From the NCBI GenBank assembly GCA_965153355.1, contig OZ231126.1, positions 86,862,001-86,926,000 of the forward strand: a stretch of DNA of 64,000 nt, in the 5' to 3' direction. This document shows, one piece after another, positions 45,488 through 55,482 of the stretch. A program made the position numbers and the translations under genes. Position 1 is the first letter of the stretch. Every line of letters starts with the position of its first letter. The stretch is from Flaccisagitta enflata. Taxonomy: Eukaryota > Chaetognatha > Sagittoidea > Aphragmophora. The notes beneath the pieces are model-generated. The model made no database searches. It saw only the letters and a list, made by a program, of their open reading frames with translations, and was not told the origin of the DNA.

Positions 45488-45994
45488 TTAAAACAGTATG
45501 AAGAACAAGTATTTATCATTTTTTGTCATCCGGATTGCGTTGGAGCTATAAGACATATGTCGTCCGCAAAAAAAAAGTACTGATAAAAATAGACTGCCGA
45601 TATGACATCCAATCTTCAAAGCCCGTAGCAATCTAATCAAAGGATCAATGTAGCATGAGAAGAAGTCAGGCAAATTGATGCCACCTTGCTTTATTCCCAG
45701 AGGCACAGGAAACTCATGACTTTTCACAGATCCCCACTTTACGCAGGAAACCATGTTCAAATACCAAAATACCAAACAGAGAAGAAAGCAAAGTGGAATC
45801 TGGCGCTCCATGAGCTTTGTGAATAGACCGTAATGCGAGATTCTGTCGAAAGCCTTTGTGGCGTCCAAAAAGGCCACATAGACTTTTGACCCTCTTTTAA
45901 CAAAATAATCTACCGTTCTTTTAAGAGTAAACAATGCTTGCGAGGTACTTGTCTTCCGCTTGAAACCAAATTGCAAAAAGTCTGTATCTAACAA
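45488..45994 (-). pseudogene. LINE reverse transcriptase palm
   Basis: FLQFGFKRKTSTSQALFTL, VAFLDATKAFDRISHYG (first catalytic Asp) and GIKQGGINLPDFFSCYID are in frame. The catalytic FADD box lies in the next frame, because an A-run at about 45570-45578 has caused a shift just before it. Confidence 0.85.
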
Positions 45995-46184
45995 ATGCGA
46001 TATCTTAATCTGTATTGCAAATTCAAAAAGCTTGGCCGGGAGACAGCCAAGCGTAATTCCTCAGTAATTAGACACTAGAAACATCTCCTTGAGAATCTTT
46101 TATGATAGGAGAAATGTAACCCTTCATGAATTCAGTCGGTATAAAGCCATGCTGGACCATATTGTTAAACAAAGTCTGAAGGTG

Positions 46185-46712
46185 TCATAATAAAGACGGA
46201 CACCCATAAATAAAGTGTTCTGGTCGTATGGCTCCAGCAGTAGCCTTGCCTAACTTAATCTTTCTTGCAATGTTGACCATGTCATTCCATGATAAAAAGT
46301 AAGGTGTAATATCATCATTTACATGATCCATGAAATAACGGGAAAAACAGGAGTCAAATTCTTTTTTCATATTTTCATGTTTGGGTGCATCTGAGCCACC
46401 ATAAAAGGACTCAAAATAAGAAGAAAAAGTGACCGCAATGTATTTTTCATCCGTCTCTCCATTTACTCGCGTGACAATCGAGTCACCTGTCTTATTGCAT
46501 GTGCTCCATGTTTTCCAAAAAGAAACACCATTTTTTTGTAATAAATCATCATACATGTCATTACTTCTTTGTTTTTTATTCACCAACTTTCGTTTTCTAA
46601 TTGTCTTCTTGTACTTAGACTGACAATTTTTTTTACATTCATATTCGGCTCCAGATTTTGGACAACCCAGACTCTTCCAGCGCTCGGTACATTCAATAGA
46701 AGCCTGTTTCAA
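46185..46712 (-). pseudogene. LINE EN-RT linker and RT start
   Basis: A Lys/Cys-rich linker (CKKNCQSKYKKTIRKRKLVN) is followed by the first RT conserved block, IKLGKATAGAIRPEHFIYG, equivalent to the KAPGxDGIxxEHLK box. The frame breaks before the palm. Confidence 0.75.
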
Positions 46713-47330
46713 TTAAGTCAACTCGTTACACCAAAAAGAATGTTGTACATTTGGTAAAACTCTCGGAAGGCTCATTTCCGCATCTAAAACCGCAGCAACA
46801 ATCTGAACATAATAATTTTCAATAATTATCCTGTGACTGTCATCACAACATATTCTATTTCCATGCACAACATCATATTTCAAGTCAGAGATATTGCTGA
46901 GGTTTTCCGACGTACGACCACAAAAAAGAGAAATATCGTCTTCTTTTAATTTACGCCAGTTTACATAAGGTGAAGGTTTAACCCTACTTGAACAAGCTTC
47001 TTCAACCTCTACGTGTAAGTCTAACTCAACAACAAGATGGTCCGATACATTGTCGCCATAATTAGAAATACGTACACTGTCAACAATAATGCGTAATTCA
47101 CTGCTTATCAAGATAGCATCAATTAAGGTGTAAGAATTTGTTTTTTGATGGAATCGTGTAAATGAATTTTTAGAATCAAAGTTTGGTATTAAGTTGAATC
47201 ATAACATAAGTTTATGCTGCTTCATTACGTCCAAGACCAGCTTTGAATACAAATGATTAGGGTCATATAAATTGCAATTGAAATCAGCCAAAATAATAAA
47301 TTCACAATCACTTCGTTGCGTCATTTAGTC
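46713..47330 (-). pseudogene. LINE apurinic-type endonuclease fragment
   Basis: The upper part, about 47330-47110, encodes ADFNCNLYDPNHLYS (GDFN-like box). The open frame 46713-47111 has NYGDNVSDHLVVELDL (the SDH box of EN domains). A TAA-type interruption separates them from each other and from the linker frame downstream. Confidence 0.75.
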
Positions 47331-47335
47331 TTTTT

Positions 47336-47650
47336 CTAGGTCTTTTTTAATCGTTGTTTCCGTATGATCAATTTGAATGAAGCCAAGTTCTCTCTCTCCA
47401 CTTTGACCCCCTGGCGCCGTGACGACGATGGGATGAAAGAGTTTTGGCGCGGTAAATTTAGAGCCGGTCCGCGCTCTTGACGACTGTCGTTGTCTAATTC
47501 ATCCTGTCCTCAACTCGTGTTATACATGGGAATCTCGAATCATTGTCGTGAATCACCCCCTTCGCGACGTTTACATCCCCCATTGTAGTGAGCTCTGGCC
47601 CTACTCCTCCTATATTGCCTCTTATTCTTTTCCTCCTTCGTCGATGAATA
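47336..47650. promoter_or_regulatory. GC-rich upstream region of the host-like gene
   Basis: A sharp rise in GC relative to the LINE. It contains TTTTGGCGCGGTAAA (an E2F-site-like motif, about 47441-47455) and a CTCTCTCC pyrimidine tract. It could be the promoter/5' UTR of the ORF at 47651, but no TATA box is evident. Confidence 0.3.
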
Positions 47651-49042
47651 ATGACCCTTCAAAATGGACACCACGAGGCTTCCTCTTTAGCCGTGGGCAT
47701 GGAAAGCGTCGCCATCGTAGACGCTTTTCTCCTCGACAATGAGGACAACGGAAACAATTCCGTCGTCGCTTCCTTGACGTCCTCCATCAACAACCCGAAA
47801 CAACAACAGCAACAATACAATCATCATCACTCATCAACAACCGCGTTGCCGCGTGTCGGCGTCACATCCCCCAAAACGGCGTCGACGTCTGTCGACAAAC
47901 CGACTTTGCGAGGATTCAAGAGTCTCAAAAAACGTTTTTCCAACTCTTTCTCGCGTATCAGCGTTCATCACCACCATCAACATCATGACGGCGACGACGG
48001 CTTCCTCGCGGGGCCGCACACCAGGCCAGCTGCGTTGCGTCTCATGGAAGCGGAAGCCGCCGCCGCTGTCTCCGGATCACCATCACCACCACCGCCACCA
48101 AGGCCGGAAATCGCCGCAACCACGGCCACTTCCGTCTCTCAGTCACATCTCCCCACCACCGCCTCCGTCGGAGCCGTGTCAGCCATCAACGCAGCCGTCC
48201 CATCCAGTCATCCTCCACCACCTCTACCAAGCAAAACGAACTTTCCCGCCGCCGTCCGTCCCAATAGTTTCGCTCCCAACCATTCAACTTCTGGTCCTAA
48301 TCATTCTCCTCCTTCTCATCCTCCAGCCGCTCCCAATTCGGGGTCCTGCGTGTCGGTGGGCAATTTCTCTCCCAGCGACAACGTGTCCCCTTCTCAGGCC
48401 ATGTCCTACGTCAACAGTAGCAATAACACTTTAAACGAGGAAGGTTGTTGCTATGAGAACAATAGCAGTTTTCTAGAAAACTCGAGCAACAGCGTTGCCG
48501 CGCATGCGCTCATGATGCAGCAAATCAACGCGTGCCCGATCGGCACTTCCAGATCCTATCTGATGACGCAGAGCATGACCATCGACGCCTCGGACTTTTC
48601 CGATCCAGTCACGACGCCGTCCGATGTGGCGCCGCCTTCTGTCGGAGGTGGTGGTGCCGGAGGTTTGGGAGCCATTTCGACGCCGACCCGCGGCAACAAA
48701 TGTCATTCGTGGATCAAGCGCCTTATTTTGTCGGCCAAGGCCAAAGCCCTCGTCAAACAGTCGAGAGCCACGTGGAGTCTCAAAGGCCATTTGGATGACC
48801 TTGGTCACTCCCGAGGCAACGCGGCGGCAGTTGGTAAAGGCGAAGATCACACCAAATTATCCATGCTTTCACGCGATAATTCCCACAACGACATCTGTGA
48901 TAGACTCAATCAACAACAACAACAGCAACAACAACATCGTCATCGAGCTTCAGACGCGGGAGATCTGGACGGACTCGACTCCACGGGAGGGTCGCCAAGA
49001 TTGATTCCATCCACTCCGAAAAGTAAGAGTAGCGATTGGTAG
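47651..49042 (+). CDS. Probable host gene, 463-aa low-complexity protein
   Basis: One long GC-rich frame with codon usage quite unlike the AT-rich viral-type genes around it. After MTLQNGHHEASSLAVGMESV come short Gln, His and Pro runs. A basic block GFKSLKKRFSNSFSRISVHH lies near residues 89-108. A Pro/Ser/Ala-rich middle follows. A conserved-looking patch NKCHSWIKRLILSAKAKALV is near residue 353. The C-terminus has a polyQ tract and a Ser/Pro/Lys tail ending KSSDW. I cannot name a family; the composition suggests an intrinsically disordered regulatory or signalling protein. It may be one exon of a larger gene; the stop at 49042 is followed directly by element B flank. Confidence 0.6.
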   Translation: MTLQNGHHEASSLAVGMESVAIVDAFLLDNEDNGNNSVVASLTSSINNPKQQQQQYNHHHSSTTALPRVGVTSPKTASTSVDKPTLRGFKSLKKRFSNSFSRISVHHHHQHHDGDDGFLAGPHTRPAALRLMEAEAAAAVSGSPSPPPPPRPEIAATTATSVSQSHLPTTASVGAVSAINAAVPSSHPPPPLPSKTNFPAAVRPNSFAPNHSTSGPNHSPPSHPPAAPNSGSCVSVGNFSPSDNVSPSQAMSYVNSSNNTLNEEGCCYENNSSFLENSSNSVAAHALMMQQINACPIGTSRSYLMTQSMTIDASDFSDPVTTPSDVAPPSVGGGGAGGLGAISTPTRGNKCHSWIKRLILSAKAKALVKQSRATWSLKGHLDDLGHSRGNAAAVGKGEDHTKLSMLSRDNSHNDICDRLNQQQQQQQQHRHRASDAGDLDGLDSTGGSPRLIPSTPKSKSSDW

Positions 49043-49165
49043 TGACGCAAGAGGCCACCCCCTTCCTCACGGTCACCTGGTCAGCTAGGCACGTGCCCCC
49101 CTAGGAGAGCTGGGGAGCCTTAATGTATGTTACGGAAAGGACCCTCCTTCTCATGATGCCAGAGA

Positions 49166-49366
49166 GCATGGCAACCGTTGCTGGTCACATGACATGATTC
49201 CCAGAGATGATATGATAACCAGAAAATCCTTATTTATGTAGAGGAGAGAACCCTACATAGAGCACAGCAACCGTTGCTAGTCATGTGACATGATTCCCAC
49301 TGATACATGATTCCCAAGGATGTTATGATAACTTATTTCATGCCAACAGTTGCTAGTCACATGACC
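49166..49366. promoter_or_regulatory. Triple direct repeat upstream of the ATPase gene
   Basis: Copies of GCAACCGTTGCTGGTCACAT followed by GACATGATTCCC lie at about 49166-49203 and 49263-49299, and a shorter, more diverged copy at 49341-49366, spaced 75-100 bp apart. Each contains a CAACCGTTG-like (Myb-site-like) core and a CACATG/CATGTG E-box-like core. Their position just upstream of a TATA box suggests enhancer or viral promoter elements. Confidence 0.55.
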
Positions 49367-49379
49367 AATGCTACTTGGG

Positions 49380-49387
49380 TATAAATA
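49380..49387 (+). promoter_or_regulatory. TATA box (TATAAATA)
   Basis: GGGTATAAATAGC lies 35 bp upstream of the ATPase start codon. With initiation at the usual 25-30 bp downstream, the leader would be only about 5-10 nt. It is the only strong TATA box seen in front of the plus-strand gene cluster. Confidence 0.65.
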
Positions 49388-49414
49388 GCTGGTTCTTATG
49401 TTCATGCAAAAAAA

Positions 49415-50077
49415 ATGGAATTAAAAGAATTTGGAGACCTGCGCTTCCGGCACCCAGCCACAATTTGTGTCTGTGGTTCTAGTTCCAGTGGCAAGTCCAC
49501 ATTTGTTCACCACATGCTGGACAACATTGATTATGTGCTTGACAAAACACCAACCAAAATTTTCTACATCTATTCACACTGGCAAAAGCCTTTCGAATTA
49601 TTGGAACAAAGTGGAAAAGTAACCTTTTTTCAAGGGTGGGATCATCCTGAACTTCAATCTCCAGAGGAACACAAGGGATCCATGTGGATTTTGGATGATG
49701 TTGCAGATACTATAAAAGACCCTGATTGGCTACGCAATTTTTATTGTAAAAAAAGTCATCATCTTGAAATCACCATCTTGACCATCCTGCACAACATCTT
49801 TCCCAGAGCAATTCCACATCTTCGTGAGATTTCACTCAATTGTCAAATAACTGTATTTCTAGCTAGTCCTAGAGCTTTGGATAGTATTTCTACTTTTAGT
49901 CATCAAGTGTTTAAGGACAAAGCTAAGGCGTTTTTGCAGGTTTATCGTAAAGTCTGTGAAGAGAAACCATATGGGTACTGCTTAGTAGATGCCTCACCAT
50001 TGTGTCCTCCCCAGCTAAGAATACGCACAAATATTTTTGAATTTGAAAAACCCTTGACAGTTTATATTCCTATTTAA
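49415..50077 (+). CDS. A32/FtsK-HerA-type packaging ATPase, 220 aa
   Basis: Walker A is CVCGSSSSGKSTFVHH (residues about 18-33) and Walker B is GSMWILDDVAD, with LDD supplying the acidic pair. A sensor-like region follows (TILHNIFPRAIPHLREISLN), then FLASPRALDSIS. Length and motif spacing match the genome-packaging ATPases of Mavericks/adintoviruses, which pump DNA into the capsid made by hexon and penton. The start is chosen because it is the first ATG after the TATA box. The frame is intact. It is followed after only 2 nt by the next gene (TAA-AG-ATG). Confidence 0.9.
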   Translation: MELKEFGDLRFRHPATICVCGSSSSGKSTFVHHMLDNIDYVLDKTPTKIFYIYSHWQKPFELLEQSGKVTFFQGWDHPELQSPEEHKGSMWILDDVADTIKDPDWLRNFYCKKSHHLEITILTILHNIFPRAIPHLREISLNCQITVFLASPRALDSISTFSHQVFKDKAKAFLQVYRKVCEEKPYGYCLVDASPLCPPQLRIRTNIFEFEKPLTVYIPI

Positions 50078-50079
50078 AG

Positions 50080-50397
50080 ATGAAACGTGAACTAAAAAAA
50101 CACTTGCCATTATTTGAATACCTAATTGCTCTGACTCCATCAAAAAGAGCATCTACCCTTCAAACATTAAAATCAGATGTTTATCAATTCATTTTTGACT
50201 TGTTGTTTAATCTAAATCAGGGTGTAGTCCCAGTTCCTGACTTGGTTATTGAACAGCTAAGGCCATATAAAAGGGTAATCAAAAGCCTAACAGTAAAACA
50301 AAAAAGCTTAAAACAACGAAAAAAAGAGTTTTTGAAGAAAGATTATTTCTCTAAGTTGTTTGCCCCTCTTTTGCCAGTATTAAGAAATCTGTCATGA
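50080..50397 (+). CDS. Conserved Maverick small protein, 105 aa
   Basis: The pattern is a basic start KRELKKHLPLFEYLIALTPS, a helical middle, then LRPYKRVIKSLTVKQKSLKQ, a basic stretch and a hydrophobic tail FAPLLPVL. The recurrent Maverick/adintovirus small protein I recall has the same layout: about 100 residues, LRRYKxxLRxLxxKKxSxKxKRxxL, then a Gly/Phe-rich hydrophobic end. Its function is not known to me. It overlaps the next start by 4 nt (ATGA), implying coupled translation or a promoter inside the ATPase gene. Confidence 0.6.
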   Translation: MKRELKKHLPLFEYLIALTPSKRASTLQTLKSDVYQFIFDLLFNLNQGVVPVPDLVIEQLRPYKRVIKSLTVKQKSLKQRKKEFLKKDYFSKLFAPLLPVLRNLS

Positions 50398-51287
50398 TGA
50401 ATTATGCAAAAAAATATTACTTGATTGATCCTGCCACCTATGAAAGAATGATGTTGAATAAAGCGTCAACCAGTGCTGGTGAAGCATCAGATATAGCATT
50501 GAAAAAATTTACACAGGATTTTGCAGAATCAAAAATAGAAGATCGCAACTTGAAAGATGAGACTTGGAAAAATTTGAGTAGTAGACTTGAACCCATCATA
50601 AGTAGTGGTGTAAACAAGGGTGTACTTCCCACCACTGCAAGTACTGGAACAACAAGTGCAACTAATTCAAATCAAAATGATATCATTGATTTACTAGAAT
50701 CAAAACTGTCACGGAATTTTAAGACCAAAGGGGTGAAACTTTGTGTATTGTTGTCCAGGTTACCTGGCGTTGTAATTACCACTTCCAAATTTGTTGTTGA
50801 TGGGAAAGAATTAGTTGGAAGCCCTCTTAATATCATTGATAATTTGGTTAAGCCACAAGCTCTTCTGAAGTATGGTAGCACTATTTTGCTTGATAAAATT
50901 ATGTTTGCAGGGTTACTGAATGAGGTCATTGACATGAAGCTTATTGGAAACAAAGAAGCTATTAGGTATCTCAGAGATAGTGTTCCATTGCAAGTAGAAA
51001 CTCCAGCATTTCAACCAGCTCCAAAATTTCAATCAACTCCAAAAAGAGATATAAGTTCAGTGAGCACCAAAACTAATGACGGTCAAACAAGTTATTTCAC
51101 AGATGCCTCAGAGGGTACATATACTGCATATAATGATGATATGCACTCAATTCAATCAGATGATGATCAGTTAGTGAATCAAAAAGGTAGTGGATTAAAA
51201 AGCTGGAAGTGGCAATCATTATTTAAAAAAGGATGTAAACGTTATTCTAGTAAAAATGTCAGGGGAAGATTTAGAAAAAAGAAATAA
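50394..51287 (+). CDS. Conserved Maverick protein, 297 aa
   Basis: The N-terminus YYLIDPATYERMML and the helical block WKNLSSRLEPIISSG lead to a mid-protein domain (about residues 100-195) with VVDGKELVGSPLNIIDNLV and LLNEVIDMKLIGNKEAIRYL, then a disordered Pro/Ser stretch and a strongly basic C-terminus. The layout matches the protein that often follows the preceding small gene in Mavericks: an N-terminal helical part, then a domain reading roughly ...V.G..I.GSN..DLV.... Role unknown; it may be structural. Its last 32 nt overlap the integrase start. Frame intact. Confidence 0.55.
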   Translation: MMNYAKKYYLIDPATYERMMLNKASTSAGEASDIALKKFTQDFAESKIEDRNLKDETWKNLSSRLEPIISSGVNKGVLPTTASTGTTSATNSNQNDIIDLLESKLSRNFKTKGVKLCVLLSRLPGVVITTSKFVVDGKELVGSPLNIIDNLVKPQALLKYGSTILLDKIMFAGLLNEVIDMKLIGNKEAIRYLRDSVPLQVETPAFQPAPKFQSTPKRDISSVSTKTNDGQTSYFTDASEGTYTAYNDDMHSIQSDDDQLVNQKGSGLKSWKWQSLFKKGCKRYSSKNVRGRFRKKK

Positions 51288-52628
51288 TTCATTAAGAAGC
51301 ATTTATTATGATTTTGAATCACCGGCCAGTCTAGGATCATTGCAAAAATTAAAAAATGAAGTTCAGAAAAGCATCAAAAATGTAAAAAGTGGCGATATCA
51401 ATGATTTTCTACTTGGTCAGAGAGTCCATAGTTTGTATAAAAAAAGAAAATACCGTTTTCCAAGGCGAAAAGTATTAGCCAGGGGTAGTTTTCAGACTTG
51501 TGCATGTGATTTAGCAGACATGGCTAAACTTGGGACTTACAACAAGAACTAAAATTGGATATTTTTGGCCATTGATTTATGTAGTAATTGTATCTTTTTA
51601 AAAGCACTAAAGAGGAAGAGTAAAGAGGATATGACTGAGGCATTTGAAGAATTGATCACTTTTGCCAAGATCCATCAACACAATATAGAGAAGATCTGGT
51701 CTGACAGAGGTTAGTTTTTTGATGCTCTCTAGTGTGCTTTCTTGTGTGCTCATTTTAGACAATAAATGATCATTTTTTTGAAACAAGTTTTCTTGCTTTT
51801 CTTCCAGGAACGGAGTTTACAAGTGTAAAACCATTTTTGCAAAGCAAGAACATTGATCTGTACCACACATCAACCCGTAAGTAGCATATGTGGAAGTATA
51901 ACATGTTTCATGATATCTTTAAACTGACACTAAGATTCGAAATAATGTATAGTCTTTTTTTCTATTTTGCAGCAATCAAGGCGAGTCCAGCGGAAAGAGG
52001 GATTAAGACAATTCAAGAAAAGCTCTTCAAAATCATGGTGGTTGAAAATAGATTTGAATGGATTTCACATTTGAAAGATGTTCAGAATTCTTACAACAAC
52101 ACACCTCAGAGAAAAAAATTACATAACTTCACACCTAATAAAATCATTTCTGATCCTTCAAAAGAAAAAAAGCTTCGACGCCTAAGAGCATTGGATCTGC
52201 TTGCCTACTATAAAAGACATGACAAACCAGCAAAGTTCAAGCTTCATGATAGAGTCCGATACTTGTTAGACAAAGATACCCCATTTGCTAAGGGGTATAC
52301 ACCTCAATTCAGTGAAGATATTCGAGAAATCAGGCAGGTGAAGGATACTGTGCCAGTAACCTACCTTATAACAAATTCAAATCGTACTTGGTACCAGGAA
52401 GAGTTGTCTTTGACAAAGGAGAGTAAAGACACCCATCAAAAGCAAACATACATAGTGGAGAAAACAAGAAAAGTTGGGGGAAGGACATCAAGAAGTAATA
52501 AAGTGACAAATCAGGACACAGAGTATCTTGTGAAAAACATTAATGATAAATCATTTAGCAAATGGTTGAATGAAGCAGAGTATCAAAAGTTGAAACAAAA
52601 TGGATTTTTACTTAACACTGCTGAGTGA
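51256..52628 (+). pseudogene. Element B integrase (DDE), two introns, one in-frame stop
   Basis: Exon 1 is 51256-51709, with QTCACDLADMAK (first Asp) and NWIFLAIDLCSNCIFLKAL. An in-frame TAA lies at 51550-51552 between these two blocks. The intron is 51710-51807. Exon 2 is 51808-51876; the exon 1/2 junction recreates SDRGTEF (second Asp). The intron is 51877-51972. Exon 3 is 51973-52628, with SPAERGIKTIQEKLFK (Glu, about 32 residues on), then NTPQRKKLHNFTPNK and a C-terminal SH3/chromo-like part with HDRVRYLLDK and KGYTPQFSEDI. Both introns are GT-AG and phase-consistent. It inserts element DNA in Mavericks. Only the single TAA breaks it. Confidence 0.85.
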
Positions 52629-53484
52629 TTCAAATGAAGACATTTTTCCAACTAATGAACCTAGTTCCTTCCAAAATAGATTCGAAAGAGAGATCATTAC
52701 ACCCCCAGATACAGAAGTTTGTTTAGCAGAAATCAGTTATTTTCAAAATTTCAAGTATGATAATCCAGAAAATCCTCCTGTTATGCAAATCTTTGACTTT
52801 TTAAAACCAAACAGTACAAAAACTTTTTGGGGGAAATGGTATGACAGAAAACTTGAGAAAAATAACTTTGACTCTCCTGAAGAACTATGTGTTTACATGA
52901 ATACTATTGTTTGGGACTGCTGTAAAAGACTCAGGCAGAATAAACATGACATATTTTCTTATGATAGAGCCCAGCAAAGAATTTGGGCAAAATTTGATGA
53001 TGATTGGGTGACAATCTTGATTTCAGGTGAGTTAATTGTTTATGTAGGTGCAGAATCAAAAGATAAAAAGCGACAGTACATTGCATTGGGGAATCACAAA
53101 AGAGCTGAATTTTATTGGTTTAATGGCAAAAAAAGAACTTTTGATCCTGAATGTAGAGAAAAATATAAAAGTGAATGCACAAAGCAAAATTTCTTTGAAA
53201 ACAAACCAAATCTTTATGCAATCAATGAATTTTTAGTGTACATTGACGGAATTCAACAACAACATGTTGGTGGGTCTTTAGCCAATGTCTTGAGATTTGT
53301 TGCCATGAAAAGAGATGAAGAGGGAAAACATGTTGTGAACTCATTTAATGGAGCTAGAATGTATGCTCCCCTAGCACTAAACTATATAAGGGAGATGAAA
53401 GTAGAACTTCGCACTATTGATCAAAAGTTAGTTCCATTTACACATCCTGTGAGAATAGTATTGCATGTAAGAACACGTAAATAA
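52600..53484 (+). CDS. Element B penton (minor capsid protein), 294 aa
   Basis: It begins DFYLTLLSDSNEDIFPTNEP, followed by FQNRFEREIITPPDTEVCLA and EISYFQNF. This is the N-terminal signature of Maverick minor capsid proteins (a FYxTLPSNxSxDxFPxNxxxxF and EVxLxEIxY pattern). Later, LANVLRFVAMKR and the C-terminal MKVELRTIDQKLVPF and VRIVLHVR match the terminal strand pattern. It forms the vertex capsomer in the adintovirus model. The frame is intact, starts inside the integrase tail (29-nt overlap), and is followed after 2 nt (TAA-AG-ATG) by the next gene. Confidence 0.8.
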   Translation: MDFYLTLLSDSNEDIFPTNEPSSFQNRFEREIITPPDTEVCLAEISYFQNFKYDNPENPPVMQIFDFLKPNSTKTFWGKWYDRKLEKNNFDSPEELCVYMNTIVWDCCKRLRQNKHDIFSYDRAQQRIWAKFDDDWVTILISGELIVYVGAESKDKKRQYIALGNHKRAEFYWFNGKKRTFDPECREKYKSECTKQNFFENKPNLYAINEFLVYIDGIQQQHVGGSLANVLRFVAMKRDEEGKHVVNSFNGARMYAPLALNYIREMKVELRTIDQKLVPFTHPVRIVLHVRTRK

Positions 53485-53486
53485 AG

Positions 53487-53888
53487 ATGGGTGGTATTAC
53501 ACTTGTTAAGATTCCTAAAAAATATCAAAGGGGTAGGGGTCTTTACAGCGCTATAAGTAAGTTTGGAAGAATCATGCGACCAGTACTAAAGACATTAGGA
53601 AAACATTTGCAACCAATTGTAGAAAATAAGATAAAGCAGATTGGATCATCAGCTATTCGTGCAGGAGGTGATCTACTCACTGCTGCAGCTCTGAAAGGAG
53701 CTGGAAGCAAAAATTTTTTGAAAGGTATAAATAGTAAGCTCTCTTCTTTAAGTCAACTTACATTGCAACCGGATAACTTGATTGAAAAAAGTGTCAAGAA
53801 AAGGAAACCTACCAAAAAACAGAAAGGGGGAAGTCAGGTCAAGAAAAAAATAAAAAAAAATAAAGCTGAATATTCTATATTTGATTAA
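53487..53888 (+). CDS. pVI-like basic virion protein, 133 aa
   Basis: GRGLYSAISKFGRIMRPVLK near the N-terminus is an amphipathic, Gly-containing helix. A helical middle and a C-terminal KKRKPTKKQKGGSQVKKKIK tail follow. Amphipathic N-terminus plus basic tail, located between penton and hexon, recalls adenoviral pVI and related adintovirus proteins that link capsid to core. This is an analogy from layout and composition. The frame is intact, and the next gene starts after 2 nt (TAA-AA-ATG). Confidence 0.55.
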   Translation: MGGITLVKIPKKYQRGRGLYSAISKFGRIMRPVLKTLGKHLQPIVENKIKQIGSSAIRAGGDLLTAAALKGAGSKNFLKGINSKLSSLSQLTLQPDNLIEKSVKKRKPTKKQKGGSQVKKKIKKNKAEYSIFD

Positions 53889-53890
53889 AA

Positions 53891-55482
53891 ATGACTCTCA
53901 ATCTAGGATCTGCTTATTATGCAGATGGGGAAACGTGTGTGGGCCAAAATTTTAGTCATTTCCTGCCAGCCGAGACTGATTATACAATAGAGAGATGTTT
54001 TAAGGAACAAGTTTACCCAACTGTTCCTATCCAGGATGCCAGTTGACACATAAATTTCAATATTGAACCATCAAGTTATTTTCTGGACTTAGCCGAAACC
54101 TCCCTTGAAATGGTTTTAAAAATTGTAAAAGGGGATAAATCAGATATGCCAGCACCTAGTGCAGACTTTGCAGGCTGTGGATTTGACCAATCACCTGCAA
54201 CAACCATCATCAAGGATTTGGATGTCAAACTCTCTGGCGTGTCAGTGTCACCAGTGCTTGGAAATTATGCTCACACAGCTCATATGACCAACTTACTTAG
54301 CTTTCAAAGTGATTGTCGAAATTCAAAACTGGAACGTATTGGTAAGTGAAAACATTTAGGGTAAATACTTCCTAGTTCAAACACAATTCAGTTTAATCAC
54401 TTCCTTTTTTCTGCATTCAGGTTTTTACGATGATGAGGATCCTAACACTACTAACATTACTGCAGCATCTGGATTTAAATACAGAGCTGCTTACACCAAT
54501 GAAAGTAAAGAGTACTTCTTAAGCTCACCCATTTATTCTCCGTTGTTTCAACAAAATCGCTACATGGTAAGCAACTTGTTGAGTTGACTTGGATAATTTT
54601 TTTGATGTGAAATGAAAAAATAACCTCATATCCTTCTACTTTTCTTTTTTCAGTTGCCCATGGTGGGGATGCAGCTTTCGTTCACCTTGAATGATGATGT
54701 TTTTTGCTTAAAAAGTGCAGTAACAAGTCCAAATTTTATTTACCAAGTAAAACTTTTTCGTTTAGTCATCAAAAAAATCAAATGCATTGAGTCGTTTCAA
54801 TTGTCCTTTGAGGCAAAACTACTTAAGCAGCCAGCATCATACATTCTTGATGTTTACTCAGTGAAGACTTTCATCATCCCAGAAAAAGTCAGAACATTCC
54901 AAGTTTCTGATGCATTTTCTCAACAATTTGTTCCAGAATTTTGCTTAGTAGGTAAGTCTTTGTGACCATTTTGCTGGAGATGAATGAACCTTGATAAAAA
55001 CTTTTAGGAAATTTACTGACTTTTTTACTTTTTTACTTTCAGGTCTTGTAAAGCAAGATGCCGCAACTGGTTTGTGGACAGAATCTGTATTCAATTTCAT
55101 GCCACATAAGGTAAAAGACATTTTTTTCACAGTAGACTCATTTCGATGCCCTTCTGTACCCTTTGATGTAGACTTTGAAAAAGGGCATTACATGAGACCT
55201 TGGTTGGGGTTGTATGGTGACAATGAATCGTGGTCAGATCAGGGTTTGTTTATTGATTACAAAAAATTCAAAAAAGGTTACACACTATATCCTGTAGAAT
55301 TCTTAAATAACAATATGTTGTGCAATGATACATTAAAGCCAAAAAAGATGGGGGCAGTTCGCCTACAAATTGACTTCACTGCTGATGATAATCCTTGCCT
55401 TAAAGTATTTTTGCTGTGTCGTAGTTCTGAAACCTTACAAGTGGACAGTCAGAGAGCAGTGATTAAGAACTTTTCCATGTGA
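53891..55482 (+). pseudogene. Element B hexon (major capsid protein), four exons, one in-frame stop
   Basis: Exons are 53891-54341, 54421-54566, 54654-54951 and 55043-55482, joined by three GT-AG introns of 79, 87 and 91 nt. The spliced length is 1335 nt, an exact multiple of three. Landmarks are NFSHFLPAETDYTIERCF, IEPSSYFLDLAETSLEMVLK, ASGFKYRAAYTNESKEYFL, GMQLSFTLNDDVFCL and GAVRLQIDFTADDNPCLKV. About 445 codons is right for a double jelly-roll capsid protein. A single TGA at 54044-54046 (codon 52) interrupts it; no shift is seen. The ORF end overlaps the protease start by 4 nt. Confidence 0.82.

Larger units (their letters stand above)
44898..47335 (-). mobile_element. Degenerate LINE (non-LTR retrotransposon)
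   Basis: Read on the minus strand: endonuclease C-terminal half, linker, reverse transcriptase, C-terminal tail, each in separate frames. Endonuclease signs are FIILADFNCN and, later, NVSDHLVVELDL. RT signs are VAFLDATKAFDRISHYG, PLGIKQGGINLPDFFSCYI and an FFFADDICLI box in another frame. The tail has SNCVPTITYGCAV and WQSTRALREGFGYCSLHEI. Together they place it in the EN/RT LINE group (jockey/CR1/L2/RTE-like). Multiple stops and shifts make it inactive. The N-terminal half of the endonuclease is missing. Confidence 0.88.

Noticed and set aside
39764-54046. TGA codons in both hexon genes as selenocysteine or programmed readthrough
   Set aside because: The positions are not equivalent in the two proteins, no SECIS-like structure was evident by eye, and TAA/TAG stops occur in neighbouring genes. 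Loss of function is the simpler reading.
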